The notes below the pieces were generated by a model, which searched no databases, was not told the DNA's origin, and saw only the letters and a program-made list of their open reading frames with translations. A stretch of DNA of 19,250 nt from Chloroflexota bacterium. Its GTDB lineage: Bacteria; Chloroflexota; Limnocylindria; Limnocylindrales; CSP1-4. Shown here in pieces: positions 14,353 to 19,250 of this stretch. The number at the start of each line of letters is the position of its first letter. Position 1 is the stretch's first letter. Both the position numbers and the translations under genes were made by a program. Location: positions 1-19,250 of the forward strand of contig JAJYGO010000260.1 in NCBI GenBank assembly GCA_021785115.1, given 5' to 3'.

Positions 14353-15354
14353 CTAGGGGGAGGCCGTCAATGTCACCGGGTACGAACTCACGTGCTCGCG
14401 GGAGCCGTCCTTCGCCGAGAGATCGTACACGGTCACCCATCCGGGCTGCGCCTGGTCGAGCGGGTACGCGAGCGTCATGTCGAACTCGCCCCAGCAGCCG
14501 GTGCCGCAGGAGGCGGTCACGGCCCTGCGTGCGATGACCGCACGGTTCGCGGTGGCGATCTCCACGAGGAACTGGGCCTCGAACACGTCGGCCAGCCCCT
14601 GCAGGCGTGCCGGGTTCGGCACCCGCGCCCCCCAGGCGGGCCGCTCGAGGAAGATCGCGGGCAGCTGGTCACGGAAGTCGGCTCGCACCGACGGTCCCGC
14701 CAGCACGATCCCCTCGGACGAGAAGGTCGTCACCGGCCGGCCATCGAGCCGGAACGTCACGCCGGTCACGACGGGGACCTGGGTGACCGTGAAGACCACC
14801 TGGGCCAGGCGCGCGAACATCGATGCCGACCCGCCGCCGGCCGCGAACTGCGCGGACAGGTCCACGACCGCGGTCGCCCCCGACACGGTGATCCCCCGCA
14901 GGGTGGTCCCGGCCGGGATCGCCGACGTCAGCCCGGGGGATCCGTCGGCCGGCCGGGCTTCCTCGTCGGTCGGCCCGGCCAGGAGCGACTCGACCGCAGC
15001 CGTGACGACGTCACGGCCGGTGGCCAGCGCCCGCTCCACCGGCACCAGGTGCTCGCCGCGAAGCAGGAAGACCACCATCGACGAGGCGGGCGCGGGTGAC
15101 GTCGCCGGCGACGTCCCGGCCCCCGAGGGGGTCGCAGCCGGTGACATCGACACCGGCGCGGTCGTCACGGCGGTCGATGGGGCCGAGGAACCCGGAGCGA
15201 CGGTCGGTCCGCTCGGGCCGGCGGTCGGTCCGGGGCTGCCGGACGACAGCGAACCGGACCCCGTCGACCCGCATCCGGCCGCCACGGCGATGACGATCAA
15301 CCAGGCGAGCCAGACCCCGGCCCTGCCCGATCGCCCGACCCTGCACGCCCGCAT
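14353..15354 (-). CDS. GerMN-Gmad2 domain lipoprotein
   Basis: This 333-residue lipoprotein has a signal peptide ending in VAAGC, so Cys28 is the lipidation site. A Ser/Thr/Pro/Gly-rich spacer (30-92) leads to a GerMN domain (about 94-215, with VVFLLRGEHLVPVER, AVESLLAGPTDEE, TAVVDLSAQF and VVFTVTQ). Then comes an immunoglobulin-like Gmad2 domain (about 235-330) with Cys283 and Cys287 in SCGTGCWGEFD. GerMN and Gmad2 domains occur in sporulation proteins, and also in LpqB-like and other envelope lipoproteins of non-sporing bacteria, so sporulation is not implied. The ATG at 15354 has GGAGG five bases upstream. An ECF-like promoter candidate lies about 100 bases upstream. The next gene, a small membrane protein, follows after 14 bases. 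Role probably envelope-related; ligand unknown. Confidence 0.88.
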   Translation of the reverse strand: MRACRVGRSGRAGVWLAWLIVIAVAAGCGSTGSGSLSSGSPGPTAGPSGPTVAPGSSAPSTAVTTAPVSMSPAATPSGAGTSPATSPAPASSMVVFLLRGEHLVPVERALATGRDVVTAAVESLLAGPTDEEARPADGSPGLTSAIPAGTTLRGITVSGATAVVDLSAQFAAGGGSASMFARLAQVVFTVTQVPVVTGVTFRLDGRPVTTFSSEGIVLAGPSVRADFRDQLPAIFLERPAWGARVPNPARLQGLADVFEAQFLVEIATANRAVIARRAVTASCGTGCWGEFDMTLAYPLDQAQPGWVTVYDLSAKDGSREHVSSYPVTLTASP

Positions 15355-15451
15355 GGTCTCCTCCCCGGGCCGGCCGCCGCCTCCGTGATCGCGCGACGCG
15401 CCCCGAGCGCCACGCGTCGCCGACGGTTCGATGCGGTCCAGCCGTACGCTC

Positions 15452-15477
15452 GACGCTCTCGCCGACCCCGCGGTTCC
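15452..15477 (-). promoter_or_regulatory. Candidate ECF-sigma promoter for the GerMN lipoprotein
   Basis: On the minus strand GGAAC (15473-15477) and CGTC (15452-15455) are separated by 17 bases. This is the classic layout of extracytoplasmic-function sigma promoters. It lies in the 146-base gap between the SHOCT gene and the lipoprotein gene, about 97 bases before the ATG at 15354. An envelope lipoprotein is a typical ECF target. The motif is short and could be chance. Confidence 0.4.
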
Positions 15478-15500
15478 CTGCCCTGCGCTGACCCTGGATC

Positions 15501-16175
15501 TCAACGGTACGGACGGCCGGTCGCCGGGCGACCACCGGGGCCGGGGAACGGGTCCGCCTCCGTACCCCCGAGCTCGCGCAGCAGCAGTTCCGGGGTCATC
15601 CGCGCCACGAGTTCCGCCCGCTTGGCGCGGTACTCGCGCTTCGAGATGAGCCCGTTCCGCCGCAGGCCCTGGAGTGCGAGCAGCGCCGCCACCAGGTCGA
15701 CGCGCGCGACTCCGGAGCCCGGCGTGCCCTGTGGCGATGTCGGGACGGCCGTCGGCGACGTGGCGGGCTCCACAGGTTGGCAGCGTTCGGAGGCGACGGG
15801 CGTGGCAGACAAGGGCGACGTGTTGAATGCGGGCGGCGTAGTGGTTGCCAGACGCGCCATCGGCGAAGCAGGCTCCGTGAAGGCTGCCGGACTGCCAGCA
15901 GGAGTGGCGCGCTCCGTGAAGATTCGGTCCGACTCCCGGGTCATCGCCTCGTCCCTCTCGTGCCCGATGGCGGTGCCGTCCGGCCGCTGATGGGAGCGCG
16001 AGGCTGGCCTGCAGGCGTTGAGCAAGACACCCAGCCCCACGGCCACCAACCCCAGGGGCCAGAGGTCTGCCGCTCGCCGAGCATAGAGAGCCGGTGCCCC
16101 GAGCGTGGCGACGAGGGTCAATGCCCCGACGACGACCAGTATCAACCCCGCGCTGATCCAGAGGCTGCGCCTCAC
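15501..16175 (-). CDS. Two-span membrane protein with C-terminal SHOCT domain
   Basis: This 224-residue protein has two membrane spans (about 6-30 and 38-55), a long Pro/Thr/Ser/Ala-rich linker (60-157) and a C-terminal SHOCT-like segment (about 159-193: VDLVAALLALQGLRRNGLISKREYRAKRAELV). SHOCT is a short oligomerisation-type helical motif at protein ends. The start at GTG 16175 is uncertain: GGAGGT stands ten bases upstream, and the spans follow at once. A second in-frame ATG at 15944 (residue 78), with GAGAGGGA a few bases upstream, could give a soluble 147-residue form. The frame is open further to 16382, without support. The gene follows the dehydratase gene by 118 bases. Function unknown. 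Confidence 0.7.
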   Translation of the reverse strand: MRRSLWISAGLILVVVGALTLVATLGAPALYARRAADLWPLGLVAVGLGVLLNACRPASRSHQRPDGTAIGHERDEAMTRESDRIFTERATPAGSPAAFTEPASPMARLATTTPPAFNTSPLSATPVASERCQPVEPATSPTAVPTSPQGTPGSGVARVDLVAALLALQGLRRNGLISKREYRAKRAELVARMTPELLLRELGGTEADPFPGPGGRPATGRPYR

Positions 16176-16293
16176 GGCGTCCAGAACCTCCCTGGCTTCG
16201 AAGTCACAGCCACCGGCCGTCCGACTGGCGGAGGCAGCGTATGCGAGGGACGTCTGTCCCTGGCACGCGTCGCTTCGACCCAACGAGGAGCCA

Positions 16294-18177
16294 TCATCCT
16301 GCTGCTCCGCGATGCGGGCGCTCCTCCCCGGTGTAGGCCAGGAGCATCGCGCGCAGGCCACACTCGTCGTTCCCGGTCGCACATGCCAGGAACCGTTCTA
16401 CGGCCGTCCGGACGTCGGGCGGTGGGGGCGACGCGACGACCCGCAGGATCTTCGCGCTCGCCGTCTGCTCCACCTCCTCCCCGGCATAGAAAAGCTCCTC
16501 GTGCAGCTTCTCGCCGGGCCGCAACCCCATGATCTCGATCGGGTGACTATCGGGATCGCGCCCGGAAAGCCGCACCAGGTCGCGCGCGAGATCGAGGATG
16601 TGCACGGGCTCGCCCATGTCCAGCACGAAGAGATCGCCGGATCGGCCCAGCGCCGCGGCATCCAGGATCAGCCACGCGGCCTCCGGGATGGTCATGAAGA
16701 ACCGCGTCATGTCCGGATGTGTGATGGTGATCGGGTCGCCCTGCTCCAGCTGCGCCTGGAAGATGGGCACGACACTTCCGGAGGACCCGAGGACATTGCC
16801 GAACCGCACGGAGACGAAGAGGCGACCCGTGCGCTGAGCTGTGTCGGCGACGAGCATCTCGGCGATCCGTTTGGTTGCTCCCATGACGCTCGTCGGTCGC
16901 ACGGCCTTGTCGGTTGACACGAAGACGAACCGTTCCACCTCGCACGCCGCCGCGGCGTCGAGCAGTCGCAGCGTGCCACCGATGTTGACGTACGCGGCAT
17001 CGGACGGATCGAACTCCATCAGCGGGACGTGCTTGTAGGCGGCGGCGTGGAAGATGACGTCGGGCGCCTCCGCCCGGATCAACCGCTCGACGGAGGCCTG
17101 GCACGTGACATTCACGAGACGCACCGCCACTTCACCCGATCCCCGGCCGTGCGCCAACCGGCGCTCCAGTGCGCGCTGGACCGTGTAGAGCGGGCTCTCT
17201 GCCCGGTCCACCAGGACAAGCCGTCCGGGGCCGATCGCGTACACCTGCCGTGCCAGCTCGGACCCGATCGATCCGCCGGCGCCCGTGATCATCACGGGTC
17301 GGTCCCGGATGATCTCCTGTACGCCGGGGAGGTGCTCGGTGACGACCGGGCGGCGCAGCAGGTCCTCCACGCGGACACGACGGACCCGATAGGCGTCTAC
17401 GCTGCCGTCGATGACGTCCTGCATGGAAGGGACCGTGTGCACCTCGAGCCCGAGCGCGAGCGCCGCCTCCACCACCCGCCGGACGGCGGCCCCGGACGCG
17501 CTCGGCATCGTGATGAGCAGTCTCCGTGCACCTGTCACAGCGACGGCCTTTGCGAGCGAGTGCAGGCCGCCGTAAACCCGGAGTCCCGCGACCACGGTGC
17601 CCTCCAGGGCGAGGTCGTCGTCGAGGAAGCCGGCCGGCCGAACGCCGGCGCCCGGTTCGCGCTGGGCGGATCGGGCGACCAGGACCCCTGCGTGACCGGC
17701 TCCGAACAACAGCGTCGCCCGCACATCCGAGGACGGGGCGGATCGTCCGGTCCGTGCGGCGTCGAAGATCACCCGGACCGCGAGTCGGATGCTGCCCAGG
17801 ATCGCCGCGCTCAGCACCGCCTCTGCCAGCCAGAAGGACCGCGGGAACCCGGAGACCCAGGTCGCCCCGAGCAGAACCTGTGATCCGTAGAAGAACGTGA
17901 CGCTGAGCGCCGAGCCGAGGCCCACCGCGGTGATGATCCGCTCGAGTTCGGGGACGCTGGCGAAACGCCAGGCCCGGCTGTACAGGCCGAACGACGCGTT
18001 GGTGATGGCCCTGGCGGGGACGAGCACCGCCATGACGGCCGCGTAGCCGAGCAGTTCGTGAAGATCGACCACCCGGTCGTACCGAACGGTCAGCGCCAGG
18101 TATCCGGCGAACGCAACACCCGCCAGGTCGAGCACGAGGAGGTATCGGCCACGGATCCGGCTCGCCATTCGCGCCAT
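16294..18177 (-). CDS. Membrane-bound nucleotide-sugar 4,6-dehydratase (CapD/PglF/WbpM type)
   Basis: Enzymes of this type remove water from UDP-N-acetylglucosamine or a related nucleotide sugar, a first step to modified sugars of capsules, glycans or glycoproteins. The 627-residue protein has four membrane spans (about 12-32, 42-60, 81-104, 115-135), a CoA-binding-like Rossmann domain (about 150-270), and the catalytic SDR domain (about 290-600). Visible motifs are the NAD(P) site TGAGGSIGSEL (298-308), AAAYKHVPLME (378-388), STDKAVRPTSVMGATKR (421-437) with Asp423-Lys424, Met432 in place of the usual SDR Tyr (normal for this family) and Lys436, then GLRPGEKLHEEL (551-562). The ATG at 18177 lacks a clear Shine-Dalgarno; ATG 18168 is an alternative. 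The frame is open to 18765, but that part has no coding character. No other glycan gene is next to it. Confidence 0.93.
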   Translation of the reverse strand: MARMASRIRGRYLLVLDLAGVAFAGYLALTVRYDRVVDLHELLGYAAVMAVLVPARAITNASFGLYSRAWRFASVPELERIITAVGLGSALSVTFFYGSQVLLGATWVSGFPRSFWLAEAVLSAAILGSIRLAVRVIFDAARTGRSAPSSDVRATLLFGAGHAGVLVARSAQREPGAGVRPAGFLDDDLALEGTVVAGLRVYGGLHSLAKAVAVTGARRLLITMPSASGAAVRRVVEAALALGLEVHTVPSMQDVIDGSVDAYRVRRVRVEDLLRRPVVTEHLPGVQEIIRDRPVMITGAGGSIGSELARQVYAIGPGRLVLVDRAESPLYTVQRALERRLAHGRGSGEVAVRLVNVTCQASVERLIRAEAPDVIFHAAAYKHVPLMEFDPSDAAYVNIGGTLRLLDAAAACEVERFVFVSTDKAVRPTSVMGATKRIAEMLVADTAQRTGRLFVSVRFGNVLGSSGSVVPIFQAQLEQGDPITITHPDMTRFFMTIPEAAWLILDAAALGRSGDLFVLDMGEPVHILDLARDLVRLSGRDPDSHPIEIMGLRPGEKLHEELFYAGEEVEQTASAKILRVVASPPPPDVRTAVERFLACATGNDECGLRAMLLAYTGEERPHRGAAG

Positions 18178-18438
18178 TGCCGCGAGACGGAACCGCGACG
18201 AGACGGCGGCGCGCGCGTCGATGTGGCGCAGCGACGGGGCGACGGATGGCCAGCGAGCGGACGACCAGGTCGGACGATGCACAGCCGATGGCGCCTCACA
18301 AGCATGCACACACCGGCCGGCGTACTGCGAGCGTCGCGCGTGGCGACACAGGGGCAGGAAGGGAGGGACGCACTGGACAACCAGCGAAGATGACGCGCGG
18401 GCAACCTTGGGCCTCGGTGCCCACAACTCCCCCCAGCC

Positions 18439-18463
18439 ACTCGCGGGCCTTGATGCCGCGAGT
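18439..18463. repeat. 8-bp inverted repeat in the dehydratase leader region
   Basis: ACTCGCGG (18439-18446) and CCGCGAGT (18456-18463) are perfect complements around a nine-base loop. The right arm overlaps TACACT on the minus strand (18461-18466), a possible -10 box of the dehydratase gene, so it could be an operator or a hairpin at the 5' end of the transcript. Confidence 0.4.
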
Positions 18464-18466
18464 GTA
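18461..18466 (-). promoter_or_regulatory. Possible -10 box of the dehydratase gene
   Basis: TACACT on the minus strand matches TATAAT at four of six positions. The best upstream -35 is TAGTCC (18483-18488) at 16 bases, only three of six. If used, the leader would be about 275 bases long. Weak. Confidence 0.22.
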
Positions 18467-18649
18467 GTCTGCCGAAACTTACGGACTAGGCCCACATGGC
18501 CCATCCGTACCACGTGGACCCTCGGTGTGCGGTGCACGGACGCACCACCTCGGAGCTCGGCGCTGCGGCCCCCGGTCGGCGATGGAGAGGAGCCCGGCCG
18601 GCACCGCCGGCCACGGAGCGTCCCTCGGGTCCCCCGGGCTGGCATGACT

Positions 18650-18658
18650 TGGTAGGAT
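18650..18658 (+). promoter_or_regulatory. Possible extended -10 promoter of the lysozyme gene
   Basis: TGG followed by TAGGAT forms an extended -10 pattern on the plus strand. No good -35 is seen, which extended -10 promoters can lack. The start would give a leader of about 140 bases before the ATG at 18804. Confidence 0.3.
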
Positions 18659-18803
18659 TCCCTCCAGCACCGTCGCAGCGCCACTGGAACCGGGGGCCCC
18701 GTGCCACCCTCGGCACCGGCAGGCAGAACCGTGGTCGGCCGGATCGGTCGAGCACCCGGCGGCAACGCCGCCTCGTCCAGACCAGGAGCACGGGGGAAAC
18801 CGA

Positions 18804-19250
18804 ATGCAGCGCCTGCGTCGCCGGTGTCTCCCGGCTGTCCTTGCCTTCCTTCTTGCGCTGGCGCTCGTCCCGCTGACGACCTCCGGCGTCGCCGCCGACA
18901 CCGCCTACGCCACGAGCTGCACCGTGCACCTGCGGGCGTCCCCCGCCACGACCGCGACCTCGCTGGTCTCCATGCCGACCGGCACCATCGTCACCGCCTC
19001 GGGCACCGTGTCCGGCGGCTCCTGGTCCGCCACCTGCCCCTCCGCGGTGTCGGGCAGCACGTGGTACGCGATCTCCACGGTCAACGGCGTCAGCGTCTCC
19101 ACCCTGTTCGGCGTGAGCGTGGCCTACGCGGCCACCGGCCTCTTCCAGCCGTCCACGTCACCGCCTCCGCCCCCGCCGTCCTACCTCGAGGGACTGGACG
19201 TCAGCCACTACCAGGGCACGGTCAACTGGCCGGCCGTGGCCAGCGCAGGC
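18804..19250 (+). CDS. Secreted GH25 lysozyme with N-terminal SH3-like domain, 3' end outside window
   Basis: GH25 enzymes cleave the beta-1,4 bond between N-acetylmuramic acid and N-acetylglucosamine in peptidoglycan. The 149 codons inside the window encode a signal peptide (RLRRRCLPAVLAFLLALALV, ending near GVAADT). An SH3b-like region follows (about 35-110, with SCTVHLRASPATTATSL and TWYAISTVNG), then a Pro-rich linker (SPPPPPPS) and the beginning of the catalytic domain, YLEGLDVSHYQGTVNWPAVASAG. The Asp in GLDVSHYQG is one of the conserved acidic active-site residues of GH25. The ATG at 18804 has GGGGGA six bases upstream. It is the only plus-strand gene in the window and is divergent from the dehydratase. 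The rest of the catalytic domain cannot be seen. Confidence 0.9.
   Translation, partial: MQRLRRRCLPAVLAFLLALALVPLTTSGVAADTAYATSCTVHLRASPATTATSLVSMPTGTIVTASGTVSGGSWSATCPSAVSGSTWYAISTVNGVSVSTLFGVSVAYAATGLFQPSTSPPPPPPSYLEGLDVSHYQGTVNWPAVASAG

Larger units (their letters stand above)
18178..18803. other. 626-base intergenic region between divergent genes
   Basis: This gap separates the dehydratase (minus) from the lysozyme (plus). Open frames cross it on both strands, but they are Arg/Pro/Ser-rich, have no family pattern and no ribosome site, so I call no gene. It should contain promoters for both genes. Visible elements are an 8-bp inverted repeat at 18439-18463, a possible minus-strand -10 box (18461-18466) and a plus-strand extended -10 (18650-18658). 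I looked for known c-di-GMP, c-di-AMP and cobalamin riboswitch patterns and saw none. Confidence 0.6.

Noticed and set aside
15098..15115. 18-base perfect palindrome GACGTCGCC/GGCGACGTC
   Set aside because: It lies inside the low-complexity Thr-Ser-Pro-Ala linker of the lipoprotein gene, where repeated ACG, TCG, CCG and GCG codons produce such palindromes easily. An operator within the gene is not supported.
15421..15450. GGTTCGAT-like stretch resembling a tRNA T-loop
   Set aside because: No acceptor, D or anticodon stems could be built around it. I saw no tRNA in the window.
18178..18765. N-terminal extension of the dehydratase by 196 codons
   Set aside because: The extension has Ser/Arg/Pro-rich shadow-like composition, and the protein from 18177 already has the normal length and begins just before the first membrane span.
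18486..18929. 147-codon minus-strand frame before and inside the lysozyme gene
   Set aside because: It overlaps the signal-peptide and SH3b coding region of the lysozyme on the other strand and shows no family pattern.
1..19250. CRISPR array, insertion sequence, prophage or defence genes
   Set aside because: No spaced direct repeats, transposase motifs, terminal inverted repeats or phage/defence protein families were seen on either strand.

Overview
This 19.25 kb window is very GC-rich (about 70% by eye) and gene-dense. It carries 17 supported protein-coding genes, two of them cut by the window edges. Sixteen genes lie on the minus strand. Only the last one, a secreted lysozyme, is on the plus strand. 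The codon bias, the lipoprotein and single-span membrane anchors, a GH25 lysozyme, tandem DUF881 proteins, a GerMN/Gmad2 lipoprotein and the absence of outer-membrane functions suggest a monoderm-like bacterium. A high-GC Chloroflexota lineage (Limnocylindria-like) or an actinomycete fits best. This assignment is an inference from gene content, not a database result. I saw no tRNA, rRNA, CRISPR array, insertion sequence or phage gene.

Region 1 (7373 down to 1, minus) is a tight six-gene run: a membrane-anchored peptide-type solute-binding protein, a secreted HExxH (MA-clan) peptidase, two DUF881 membrane proteins, TldD and TldE. The genes overlap or are separated by fewer than 40 bases. The theme is extracytoplasmic peptide binding and proteolysis plus the TldD/TldE peptidase pair. 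A strong 14-bp hairpin and a second 8-bp hairpin separate it from the gene upstream.

Region 2 (9132 to 7564, minus) holds a short eRF1-like 'translational machinery' protein, a GNAT acetyltransferase starting two bases after it, and a degenerate response-regulator receiver protein. Region 3 (11399 to 9361, minus) holds two proteins of unknown function. One is a large acidic coiled-coil protein and the other carries what looks like a duplicated beta-rich domain.

Region 4 (13854 to 11619, minus) is an RNA-repair module: a small helical protein behind a good sigma70-type promoter, then archease and the RNA ligase RtcB, which overlap by one base (TGATG). Region 5 (16175 to 14009, minus) is a cell-envelope group: a two-span SHOCT-domain protein, a GerMN-Gmad2 lipoprotein with an ECF-like promoter candidate, and a small membrane protein.

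Region 6 holds a membrane-bound CapD/PglF-type nucleotide-sugar 4,6-dehydratase (18177 to 16294, minus) and a divergent SH3b-GH25 lysozyme (from 18804, plus). They share a 626-base intergenic region that probably contains both promoters. The most interesting candidates for something undescribed are the peptidase/DUF881/TldDE operon, the small protein attached to the RtcB-archease module, and the coiled-coil plus duplicated-domain pair.
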